Assembly (NCBI RefSeq): GCF_000764305.2
Contig: NW_025941768.1
Location: forward strand, 62,001-126,000
Direction of reading: 5' to 3'
Length of the DNA: 64,000 bases
Source: Hyalella azteca
Lineage: Eukaryota; Arthropoda; Malacostraca; Amphipoda; Hyalellidae
Shown here: piece by piece, positions 12,742 to 23,955 of the stretch
How positions within the stretch are numbered: the stretch's first letter is position 1
How the letters are laid out: every line of letters begins with the position of its first letter
Position numbers and translations under genes: made by a program
The notes under the pieces: generated by a model
The model's database searches: none
Seen by the model: only the letters and a program-made list of their open reading frames with translations
What the model was told of the DNA's origin: nothing

Positions 12742-13304
12742 ATTGTAGACAGGGCACAACTGTAGACAGGGTACAACTGTAGACAGGGCACAACTGTAGA
12801 CAGTGCACAACTGTAGACAGTGTACAACTGTAGACAGGGCACAACTGTAGACAGGGCACAACTGTAGACAGTGCACAACTGTAGACAGTGTACAACTGTA
12901 GACAGGGCACAACTGTAGACAGGGTACAACTGTAGACACGGTACAACTGCAGACAGGGTACAACTGTAGACAGTGTACTACTGTAGACAGTGTACAACTG
13001 TAGACAGTGTACAACTGTAGACAGGGTACAACTGTAGACAGGGTACAACTGTAGACAGGGCACAACTGTAGACAGGGCACAACTGTAGACAGGGTACAAC
13101 TGTAGACAGGGCACAACTGTAGACAGGGTACAACTGTAGACAGGGCACAACTGTAGACAGGGTACAACTGTAGACAGGGCACAACTGTAAACAGGGCACA
13201 ACTGTAGACAGGGTACAACTGTAGACACGGTACAACTGTAGACAGGGTACAACTGTAGACAGGGTACAACTGTAGACACGGCACAACTGTAGACAGAGTA
13301 CAAA
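12742..13304. repeat. 17-bp minisatellite, about 33 copies
   Basis: The unit ACAACTGTAGACAGGGY (17 bp) is repeated from 12742 to 13304 with few variants (CAGTGY, CACGGY). Three units make 51 bp, so the minus strand shows overlapping open frames of up to 256 codons repeating YSCALSTVVPCLQL. These are by-products of a stop-free unit, not proteins. Confidence 0.95.
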
Positions 13305-15704
13305 TATACAATTTCTATACAATTTCGCATGCTTGCAGCTGATCTACACACAACAAAAGACGAACTTGACGTTTTAAAATACACGATGCAAGCGTTTACA
13401 TGGAGCACGTCATGTAATGTAACGGCACCACATTGCGCTGAGAATGTTCTCTTCATTGACCTGCATGACTTGCACTTTCTACTCAAAATTTCGAGCTATC
13501 AAAACAATTTCTTCGCAGTAAAGTTTAGAATTGACGCCTCAGGGAACGATTACTGTTTCAGATCGGCAGCTTCTTTCGTAATATCCCATGTCGGCCGCTA
13601 GTAAAGTTTCGTGTTTTTTTTATACAATGCAGAAACATGATGCCCTTGCAACAAATTTATTAGTGGGAAATCTGTTGGATTGATTTTGTGGAGCATTAAA
13701 ATCACGTAGAATTTTTAACTTTGGATCGGGGTGGCTATATCCATGAACCACACAAGAAGATATTTTTTTAATAAAGCTTGGATGCGATTGATTAGATTTG
13801 AAGCTATATATCTTACGTATACGTATGTGTGTTACAAGGTTGCTGGATTTACTAAAAATATGTAATCAAAGAAGGTTCATGCTATACGTTGGGTATTTTA
13901 AGTAGCTAGTCAAAATAAAGCATACGTAGGAAATCGTGTAGTAGTGTAGGTGTAAATTGCTCGATTGTAAATAACTTTCAAATCCTAAATAACTCGATTT
14001 TTCTAGTCTTTGAATGGTTGAATTTGATGAAGTTTATTGTAGTATTAAAAGATTTAGGCCATCTTCATCATTCTTGGAAGAATTCACAGAATACAAGCAT
14101 TTGAAACTTAATGTGACCTCTTTTAATCCGGCGTTACGACATGCAAAACGAATTAACAACAATTATTTTATACGAGTTATTAAAGAACGGACATCAATTA
14201 TTGGTCAGTTATTTAGTTATTGACATAAGTCTTGACCTCGAGCGTCATTTATCAGTCCAGTATTAAATAACAAGAGAAAAAGCGCTTGGTAATACATATT
14301 TTATTTATTAGATTTAATAGCATGAGAGTAATCTTACTTTTTTTCTCGACTTCTTACAGTAATTTAAGGTAATAGAAAGGGACAGAGAGAACTTTTCACC
14401 AACGTCTTTTGGTAGTTCATAGTAAGAGATTGCCATTAATTTTGAACCGATCGCTTACTAGTTACGAACAGCAGAGAGAAAAGCTCCATCAAATGCAGCG
14501 CACAGCATTAGAAGTCAGTTTCTGAATGCAAATATGTGGAACAGCCAACGAATAATTATAATTAGCATAGTCAATGCACGTACCTACCTTGAACTTGACT
14601 TTACCGGTTACATTTTCTATAGCACGAACTTGAACTCTGTTTAAATTACCAAGTATAGAAGAGCATGAAGCGGTAGAGAAAATTGCGATACGTTGTACGT
14701 ATACTTTTCAATACACTACGGATCATTACTTAATAAGTTTGTAAATTTCACCGCGATGGATTAGGTTATCATCAAGGGGATATTTCACCAGAGAATAATT
14801 ACTGTCCAAAAAACATTGAGTCGAGTAATATTGAGAAATTATTATAAGAAAAATTCATGGAGATGAAGAAACATGCATCAGTGTATGATTGTAGGCAGTT
14901 CAAGTTAGTGCACTTAATAACACGAGTAGGCACAGTAGAGATGGCCGGTAATCTGTATAATATTGGGCAATAGCCATAAAAAAAGAACAAAATTATGTGT
15001 AATGCACCTCTAGCATAATTGCAATGTAGAACATGACCTTATTCTAACGGTTGTGTCCAGATCGAACTTTGTGAGCTAGAAATAATGAAGGAATCGGTTT
15101 CACTGATTTCTCATACAATGTTTTTTTTAATTCGCGGTCAAGTTCAAAATAGGATCCACTTACCCTTGAAAAGTTCATATATTCAGTACATATTATTTAA
15201 TATGGATTAATTACTTATTAATCTATGGTAACTATATGAAATTGTCAAGTCAATAAGGCAAAGCTTTTGCACGGTTAGATGCGTTGTGATAGTTAGCGAT
15301 GAACTTTATAGTTTTGTATTTGAAGCTTAAGGGACGAATATCAAAAGTTATTGACGTGTTGGCGTGGCATTTGGTAGCTAATCAACCATGCTATCCAGAA
15401 ACAAGTAATGGTTATATAGTTTATCAGATAATTCTCAATCAACTAACAAAATAACGACTTGATTCATAAGTAAGAGAGTCTCGCAGTCTTAATTTACAAG
15501 CTTTGCACCCGTAAATTAATGCAAATCTTAGTATGCACTACCGTTGCATTCTTCACTTGCACTGTGCACGGACTTTTGCATTGGCAAATATTCCTGTCAT
15601 AACCGCTCGGCTCTCTGATAGAATTTACTTTATAGATCAGCTTTGTGTTCTTTAATGCCTCAACTTCAACCCATAAGCCATAGAGCGAACAAATTGTTTC
15701 TTAG
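13305..15704. other. Unassigned AT-rich region
   Basis: No supported gene. Short open frames at 13329-13601 and 14014-14223 lack any recognised motif. Confidence 0.4.
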
Positions 15705-15980
15705 CTACGGACTCCCTAAACGATCAGGTGCCTCCAAAGGCTTCGATGAACTTTTGACCCTCACAACGAATTCATTTCTTTCTCTCGAGACACCATTGAC
15801 AATTGAAAGAAAATACTTGTAATGGCCGTGACGTTTAGCCTCCATACCTAATGTATACTCAAAGAAGCCGCGTGCGGTCTTGTAAAGCTGAGATATATTC
15901 GTGTAAGCCAAGCTCGTTCCATAGATATATTCACTTAGTCGGTTCTTTATTCTGATTGTGGCAGTACCGAGACGCGGGCA
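15705..15980 (-). CDS. Candidate coding exon, family unknown
   Basis: A minus-strand frame of 91 codons is open between TGA (15983-15981) and TAG (15707-15705). Its translation has coding-like composition, including YTNISQLYKTARGFFEYTLG, then MEAKRHGHYKYFLSIVNGV and NEFVVRVKSSSKPLEAP. Alternating hydrophobic and polar residues suggest beta strands, as in large extracellular proteins, but I cannot name a family. Pyrimidine-rich AG sites lie upstream (TTCTTTCAG near 16000; CACAATCAG near 15950) and possible GT donors lie inside the 3' half (GTTGTGAGG), so exon limits are uncertain. It could also be a decayed fragment. Confidence 0.3.
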   Translation of the reverse strand, partial: CPRLGTATIRIKNRLSEYIYGTSLAYTNISQLYKTARGFFEYTLGMEAKRHGHYKYFLSIVNGVSRERNEFVVRVKSSSKPLEAPDRLGSP

Positions 15981-16699
15981 TCACCTCTGTGTATGTCTGA
16001 AAGAAGTTCTTAATTCATACTCTTAGGCAAAGGAATAAGTTTGTTTCGTGGCTTGGTAGCAGGAGAAATCTTTGGGAGCTTCTATGAACTAAAATTCGAA
16101 TATTTTGATGTATCCGAGATGCTCACTTGCCATACCTTCTATCTATTAAATGTCAGACCAGGGCCCGTAAAATCTGGACACTTATCATTAAATTCATCAA
16201 AAAACATCGATTTCTTTTGGCTGCATGGGCAAGTGATATATTTTGATTTTAATAACTGAGGTAGGGAATGCAAACAGCATAATTTTAGTGCATTGAGAAA
16301 CTGTTCGGCGCCACGCTTCTGATTATGGGCACCGAAACTCCATGGACTTGAGGAAGCGTTTAAAAATGCATCCTGTTCAGTGAGCATCCACCAAGACAAT
16401 ACAAAATAATACAATTTATTATTGAAGTGAAATTTGTTACCACAGAAATTCCATCAAGAATTTTAAAGCAAAGAAAATAGCCAAGAAATCACCACTTCTT
16501 TTTCAGAGGAAACGTTTCCGAGTTCCATCGTCAGTTCAAAATCCTAGAAGACTACAATCAGTAAACTGAATTCACATTGAAGATATAGACCCAAATCAAC
16601 AAATGAAAACACTTCCATGTAATGATCTTAGCAGACAACGGATGCGGTGTTAAGCGAACGATTTCGCCATTCAAGAGCTGGCAAAAGTCATGTCTTGGA

Positions 16700-16830
16700 C
16701 ATTGCGGCATATCATTCCTCATCATGATCAATGTTTCGGATGATCATGATGAATGCACTACATGATATTGACGAACGTGCGCCGTCATGATGATGAATGA
16801 GCATCATGAAGTTGATGAGTATGACAGCTT
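16700..16830. repeat. Palindromic ATCATGAT cluster
   Basis: CATTCCTCATCATGATCA and CATGATGAATG-type arms face each other around 16710-16755 with a short loop, followed by more GATGATGAATGAGCATCATG sequence to about 16820. It has cruciform potential; no known element is recognised. Confidence 0.6.
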
Positions 16831-18873
16831 GCGATCTGTACCATGTCTCCTTGTTGGATTGCGACTTTTTTTATGACGGGTGAATGCATGGGAAATGAGC
16901 AATTTGTAAAATTAATGGCAACGTGGGTTTAAAATTCATTTGAAGTTAATTTCCGGATACCCGATCATAAACATACCCAACTTGCACTCTTTATGAGTGG
17001 TTTATAAGGAATAATTTTCGAAGATATGAATGAATATTTCTTAATTCGATTTTATTTAGCCGTTGCTGGACATGCATTTTTGTTAGTATAAAATATATTC
17101 TTATGTGATTCAATAGAATCGTACCAATACCCGTAAAATTGATATTGTTTAGGAAAGCTAAAATATATTTATTGTTGTGAAGTAGCAAGCTTATAATTGT
17201 CTCATAAAACTCTGAATACTTCAATTAATTAATTAATAATAATTAAATTAATTTAACGAATTATCAAATTAAAAACAATTACACGCACAGGATATAAAAC
17301 GAATTGAAAAGAACGGAACATAATCAAATATAACTTGCTTGGGTTAACTAAAATGGAGTCGTTGGTCAGTGGCGTGGTCGATAATCTTAAAGGAAAAACG
17401 TAATAAAAAACGTTTACCGGTGATCTGATCAACAACATTTGGAATCACAATAAGCGTTCAGAATATTGCGCGATTTCAGTTCCTCGCAGATCGAAAACAT
17501 TTTTTCCGTTAAGAAATATGTCTCTAGATTATACATTTGTGGCGAATCCTTGGCCGCTCTATACTCAGGAACACTTAACTCAGCAGCGATGATTTCATGA
17601 TAGGAAAATGATGATATCATGACTCGGTAAAAACGTCACACTTGTATAACGTATGTCTTCTGAATAAAAATATATACACGTGCGACTCAATACAAGTGCG
17701 ACTTGAATAGAGCAAAATTTCGCATAATATTTTCTTAAATTTTTTACTGTAATGTTTATAGCAGTGAACTTTTACTGTGGTTTGATCATCGATATTATAG
17801 CACCTAAATTCAAGGACTAGGTTACATGGATGACATCTTTACACGCGACGGCAAATTACCGACTTTCACTTATACTGTGCCAACCAACTCCAGAAAACCG
17901 CATCGGTACAATCTCTACTTTGACATTTGCTTTTCGCTCGAAACAATTACGATCAATTGAGCGGCGTACGGACTCCAAGCTTCTGCTTTAACTTCCTATA
18001 TACTTTCAAAAGGTTTCACAAAAATTCAAAAAATGAATGAGTACAACTCGCCCCTTTATTCACCGGGTTATCACAACCTGATGAATACGACTAAGTACGA
18101 GTATTCATCAATGACCTAACCACTCAAGACAATAAAAATTATTGACTTTCATGGTTAGAACTCCAATTGCGCTCACGGTCACAGTCCGCCTTAAGTTCCA
18201 ATGCGGGTCCAAACGAATTAACCCATTAATTATGATTTAATTAGAATTGTTATTTATTGATGGCATTGGGCGCAGAGTGAGAATTGGTTAGTCATGTACA
18301 GAATACACCTACGTAAGGCTGCGCCCCAGGGAAATCGTGGATGATGAATTCGATACAGTGACTCCAATGAGTTCAACGCCAATGCTGTGTTCAACCTTCA
18401 GAGAATTCAGCGTCTCGAAATTTTTTGTAATGAAAATATAAGGTTTCATAATCTCAACGCTCGTACTTTGCCTTTAAATGAACGTTTTGAAAGTTCGATG
18501 CTTATATAGGAATAATTATTAGAATAACAAATAAATGATGTAGTATTTTTTATCCCTATGCTAATCTGGTTTTGGTATCGTAAGGAAATTTATACGCGGA
18601 CTTTTTCGAACCAAAAGCTACCAGCAAGCACCTGCACACAGCATTTAACAGTCGTTTAATTCGCAAAATTTAAATTTGACATTCCAGATTAAGTAATATA
18701 CTTCATAAATTTAATTGGACCCCGAGTTAGTTATAGAATAGAATAGAATAGAAGTAAGTTATAATTCTTATGACCATCATGGATATTCTACTGATAAAAT
18801 CCCCATGCAGCAAGTGTCTCATTGTAATCATGGAGATACTTAAATTACATGCATATGATTGCTGGCAGCAATC
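16831..18873. other. Unassigned AT-rich region
   Basis: No gene is recognised. A short (TAGAA)n microsatellite lies near 18733-18752. The open frame at 18770-18991 is mostly inside the MITE that begins at 18874. Confidence 0.4.
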
Positions 18874-19039
18874 TGCACTCAAAAATGGAATGGGTCAAAA
18901 TGTCCAAATAGTGACACACTTTCTGCACGATGCAGTGATACCTCTCTTACGGCGGGTAAAAAATGTGTCAGGATGGCCCACACGAGATTGAGAAGTAAAT
19001 CGCTATTCGGTCAAAATGTCCAAGTTTTCTGAGTGTGCA
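18874..19039. mobile_element. Tc1-like MITE, family 1 copy A
   Basis: This element of about 166 bp has inverted termini. The left end reads TGCACTCAAAAATGGAATGG, then GTCAAAATGTCCAAATAGTG. The right end is its imperfect reverse complement, CGCTATTCGGTCAAAATGTC and CAAGTTTTCTGAGTGTGCA. The same terminal motif (TGGGTCAxxxTGTCCAAATAGTG) recurs in at least five other places in this window. There is no coding capacity. The TA-CACTS ends suggest mobilisation by a Tc1/mariner transposase. Confidence 0.65.
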
Positions 19040-22000
19040 GTCGTTGCTGGGGCTCGCTATTTAACTTGGTAATGATCGAAGACGCCACGCCTCGCAGCTG
19101 CGTCGCCATAATCCATGTGAGCAGAGGCTGTACTTGTTCAAGGAAAAATATATTTTCACTGAACATGAACATTAAATCGTATATTAAATAATCTTATATT
19201 ATCGTATATTAAATACTCGTATATTATCGAATATTAAATAATATTATATTATCGAATATTAAATAATCGTATATTAAAATCTAAAGCAATATTCTTTGTT
19301 AAAAAACTACCGTAATTTTATAAGGCAGATACGATCACCGCATCGCATCTAATTGAAGTTACGATCATTGCGAAACATAATGCGTTAATAGTTGTAACTC
19401 TAAAAAATCTGCTTTAGCAGCCTGATTAATGAGGATATTGGTTAATGAAAAGCCTAACTAATTACCCTAAAAGCTAACCATGATAAAAATCATAGATGAT
19501 TTTTCGGCGACAATTAAATGTCCGATGATCGGGAGGGTATAATTTATACGTTCGTGTTTATCTTCACAAACTGTGCATAAGTTTCAAGCTGCATGCATGG
19601 AGCCATTCTCAAGGAGAATGAATGGCATGCTTTTGCTCATGCACAAAACGGTTTCTGCCAAGGAAATCCTTATGAAAGTATTGCATCTCAAAATCAACAT
19701 ACGTATATCGGTATATGCGTCATATTTTGAGCAAGAGATTGATTCAGGGTTGTAGCCGCATTGAACTCAGCTAACTATTGAGAGAAAGAAGTTATTACGA
19801 GAACGACACGGAGCGGATTGTTATGTGACAGGGTAAAATGACATGAATACCGGAGTAAGATACTCTGGATAATAGCCTATGTATGTATGGTATATTAGCA
19901 TAGTACATTAGTGCCGGGGCTGCAGAATAGGAAAAAAATGTTATGTACCAAATATTAGTTTGGGTTACAAGTCTGTTCATGTCAAGCGTATTCTAGAAGC
20001 GTAATTTTGATTAGCTCCACCCCGAATTTTCTACAGTATTCGCCCCTCCTAAGGGATGAAAAAGTAAAACACTTCATTCAAATCAAAAATGCAGCCAAAG
20101 ATTGCTTTGGCTGCAAATTCAAATTGCTGCGCAGATTATTAATTCTTTGCTGCAGCTTCACCTGCCATTGATAATTTTCAGCTTCGGAGTTCTCAGAGTA
20201 TAAAAGTTCGAAAGGGCGCTTTCACAGCTAAAACATAAATGCTCGAAGCAGCTTGCAATTGATAAAGTATTGCAAGTACATTTCAACGCTATGCAGTTAC
20301 TCAGGCAAACACCTTCCAATTGTTAAAGGGATAACCGATACATTTGTAAGCTTCAGCAAACGCCCAGATTGCATTCAATAGATTTATCGGGAGCACAAGT
20401 GCTCCTTCTCCAACATGCCTGCTTGCTGCTCTCTCCGGCCGAGAAAAGGAGTGTTATTCACTTGTGAACTTTGTAGCCCATAAAGAAGAGGTGAAAGCGC
20501 TGCTCTAGTACTGGATGACTTATAAACATTATCTTCACGTTGAATTTATCATGAAGACACGATACGACATTCAAATACGACTCTTGTAGCGTTTGTCCGA
20601 GTATTATGGAGAATAGCTCAACTCGTTAAAGCTTGCCAGCTCCTGCAACACCGAAGCAAAGACTTGAAAATTAATTTTAAATTCTGCTCCGCGTAACGCT
20701 GTCGAAAATTCCTAATCGAAGTACACGGTAAACCTTAGTAATAGTTTTGTTATTTAGAATATTGCAGCTCCAAATTTTCAATATAAGAAAGGTAAGCAAG
20801 TAGGATGCACTTGCAAATTGTAATCCTTGACCGAGATATTTCCCAGTGAAACCATCACGCAAGAAGCAAATGGGAACGTTTCAAGTTCATTCTTTTGCCT
20901 AGTGGGTTAACTGAGTATACGAAATCACGAGATTTTCCCTTCAAATGATCGAGATAAGATCCTAATTTCGATCGAACTTTGCGATATTCTTTTCATGGAG
21001 CAGCGTTACTGAAATCTTGTCACGACGTGAGTCGTGACTACATTTTTTGTAACGTGCGGATAGGTCCAAGTCAGCAGTTCTATGATTGGAATATTTGACT
21101 CCCAAACGCAGGGCTCATAAAGAGGGACTTGAAGAGATGCTTCGAAGAAGGGAAATTCGATGGGATTCATCGAAGAGGGGAAATTGATGGGATGCATCGA
21201 AGAGGGGGAATAGATAGGATTCATCGATTCGATGGGATTCATAGAAAAGGATATTGATATGATGCCTTGAAGAGGGAATTTGATGGGGTGCGCCGAAGTT
21301 GGGGCTTGATCGTTGGTCCCGAAGATTGGGACTTGGGGGTAGGTTTTAAATGATGCGGACATTATTGAAGGCTTCGAAGACGGAGGCTTTTGAAGGGGGG
21401 CCTCAAAGTAAAGGAATTATAAGGTAAACGTTTGCGGTAAAACGATCTTGGTGCGTGTCCAACACTGTCTTGATATGTCAGACAAATAAAGGCTATAACA
21501 ACTGCCTCACAGCGTCCTCCTATATACATTTAACACTGCATTTACGGTATATATCTGTCAACCGCATCGAGGCGAATAAGTGAAATTTCATACACTTTAC
21601 TTTAAATGGGATTTAATTAAAAAATCTCAATGAATTAGATATAATGCGGCTCATTTGATGCATTATTGCGGCAATGACAGAAGTGTAAATGAATCCCGGT
21701 TTTTGAGCGAGTCGCAATTGAGAAGAGCCTTACATCGGGCAAATGAACGGAAAACTACGCATTATATGCAAACTTAAAATGATTGTTGATGGAAGCGCAA
21801 AAATTACGATTTACTGAGACTTCACTGGATTTTCTGGCATTTCGAGAACTTATATATTACGATTTAAGTTACATAGATAGAAATAAAACCAGGCTGGACG
21901 AAAGCCAAAGGGCAAGTTGGTTACCCGTTTATCTGTCTGGGCTAAGTAAATACAGTACCCACTTACCCACAAGATAAGAATGTATAGTAATCGCGACTGT

Positions 22001-22319
22001 CCAAACCATGGCATATATCCACAGGATATTTGAGTTAAGTTTTCCAGATGTTTCTTCCCAATGTATCACGATCCAGGTCACAAATGCGCAATTGTTTGGA
22101 ATTTATGCAAAGCTTTGTTAACAGCGTTGGTGGCGAGGCCCACGAGCTGTTTTATTTTATTTAATGAAGCATAATTGCGATGTCAACAACCAGCCACGCG
22201 GAAAATAAATGAAGAGATTTAGGCTTGTGGACATTGGGTCGAAAACTTTATTTGAGGTATTATTTATTAAATTAAAAGAATGAAAAGGGAATTAAAACCC
22301 TAGTCAGCAAACATAAAGT
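19040..22319. other. Unassigned region with small repeats and hairpins
   Basis: AT-rich (CGTATATTAAATAAT)-like repeats lie at 19180-19280. A perfect 11-bp hairpin lies at 20090-20114 (TGCAGCCAAAG / CTTTGGCTGCA). A weak tandem of about 27 bp (GATGGGATTCATCGAAGAGG) runs from about 21150 to 21300. No gene is supported. Confidence 0.5.
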
Positions 22320-22631
22320 TTAACACGCTGACTCCGAAGTGGTACATATATGCGTACCACAAAATGTATTTCTCCAGGACGTAGTGGCACATAATTCAGG
22401 TTGCCTAAAATCGGCCATATCTGAGAACAAAAAAGGCCGATAATTCATATTATACTAGTTTATTTGTAGGTTCCGCTATAAAAATTCCTTCTATTTTCTT
22501 TTTGCAGTATTTAAAATTTTATTAGGAAGTACCCTTATCATAAATTTTAGCCGGCCAACGCAATCGAGAAAAACTAAATTACGGAATTTGTCCGAAAAAA
22601 ATGACAAACACTGTCTGGCAACACTGTTTAA
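22320..22631. mobile_element. piggyBac-like MITE, copy 1
   Basis: The element is bounded by TTAA at 22320-22323 and TTAA at 22628-22631, the target site characteristic of piggyBac elements. It starts TTAACACGCTGACTCCGAAG. Its interior (AAAAAGGCCGATAATTCATA through GCCGGCCAACGCAATCGAG) aligns with the second copy at 22911-23172. It has no transposase and is about 312 bp long. It contains a small hairpin GTGGTAC...GTACCAC at 22340-22361. Confidence 0.5.
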
Positions 22632-22910
22632 AAACAGTACAAAAAATGAAATAAAAGTACAAGATGAAGCAATCGGAGTCAAATTGTTCAAAAATAATTA
22701 GTATTGCATTAAAAATCCGCATGTGCATATATTCTGCGATTCTCTAAGCTGTAAATACGGACATTCTTGAACATCAATCGAGAATTAAATTGTGATTCAC
22801 TGCGGAAAAATGCATTGGTATGCATTAGAACTACGTTATGGTATGCCTATTAAGTTTGCACCTGGAAAACTAATGAATATTTTATGCAGATTTATGATCT
22901 TCAGAAAAAT

Positions 22911-23172
22911 TTAACACGCTGAGTGCAGCACGACCCAACAGCGCTGCCAGATGGCCTAAAAAGGGCCAAGTCCGCGAATAAAAAGGCCTATAATTCAAAA
23001 TATACTAATAAATTTGTAGGTTACGGTGCAAAAATTAAATTTCTCTTTTGCCGTACTTTTTTAAAATTTAATGAGGTGGTACTGCCATCAGAAATTTTTG
23101 TCGATCGTCGCAATTGAAAAAGAAAAAAACTGATTGAAAAACCGGTTTGTCGAGCCGCACTCAACGTGTTCA
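22911..23172. mobile_element. piggyBac-like MITE, copy 2
   Basis: The left end is TTAACACGCTGAGTGCAGCA at 22911. The right end GCACTCAACGTGTTCAA finishes near 23173 and is the inverted match of the left end, with the TTAA site mutated to TTCAA. The interior (AAAAAGGCCTATAATTCAAA, ATTTGTAGGTTACGGTGCAA) is homologous to copy 1. It is non-coding; the open frame at 22923-23117 lies inside it and is not a gene. Confidence 0.55.
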
Positions 23173-23710
23173 ATTCCAGTTCAAGCCTTCAGGCACTAAA
23201 GTATTAGACTAATTCATACAAATTAGTGGGCGTATCAGGTCCTTGCATCTCTTTTGAATCCAAACAGCGAGTTTCCCTGCGGAGGAGAAATTGTGAACCC
23301 TGATGTCGGGTTGCCTTAGATCGCAAGACGCGAGTTATTTGTGACTGGTAGTAAGTGCATGTTCAGTAAACTACTAAAAATAAATATTTCTTTAAAGACA
23401 AACCTAATCACCAGGCATCTGATGTTGAAATAACATTGATTAAAAATAGAATCAACTCGTAATAGACCTTTTTTCAACGTCTTCAGCGTATTTTATTTTC
23501 ACTGAAAGACAAGCTATTGCTCAATATATTTCAGAATTTTCTCCCCGTATACATGGCCTAAATAGGGTCCTAATATTGGAAGGTGGAAGTGAACGAGGCA
23601 GTTCAGGTCACGTGTTCGATGTGCCGATAACGACGGTCGGCGGGCACAGAGATTATCATCGGCGATGAAAAGGCGTTACAGCGCCTGCGGGCGGCGCCCA
23701 ATATCAACGG

Positions 23711-23955
23711 CCTTCAGTCACAAAAAAATGCAGTGCATTGTTAACATTATATTTAGTGTAACAAAAACATGCAGTGCATTGTTAACATTTTCTTCAGTAA
23801 CAAAAACATGCAGTGCATTGTTAACATTTTTTTCAGTAACAAAAGCATGCAGTGCATTGTTAACATTTTTCCAGTGTAAAAAATGCAGTGCATTAAAATT
23901 TTTTCAATGCAACAAAAAAAGCAGTGCATTGTTGCAATTTTTTTTCAGTGTAACG
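23711..23955. repeat. 39-bp tandem repeat, 6 copies
   Basis: GCAGTGCATTGTTAACATTT recurs near 23730, 23771, 23810, 23849, 23885 and 23921, linked by TTCAGTAACAAAAACAT. The later copies are degraded. The plus-strand open frame through it is a repeat artefact. Confidence 0.9.

Noticed and set aside
10374..13304. CRISPR-like arrays (regular repeats at 10.4-11.0 and 12.7-13.3 kb)
   Set aside because: There are no unique spacers between repeats, no cas genes, and the context is eukaryotic; these are tandem minisatellites.
12716..13486. 256-codon minus-strand open frame plus overlapping 190- and 114-codon frames
   Set aside because: They are translations of the 17-bp minisatellite in different frames; the unit has no stop in these frames and the peptide repeats every 17 residues.
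16139..16414. 91-codon minus-strand frame next to the candidate exon at 15705
   Set aside because: The composition looks random, there is no motif, and no splice signals link it in frame to the neighbouring candidate.
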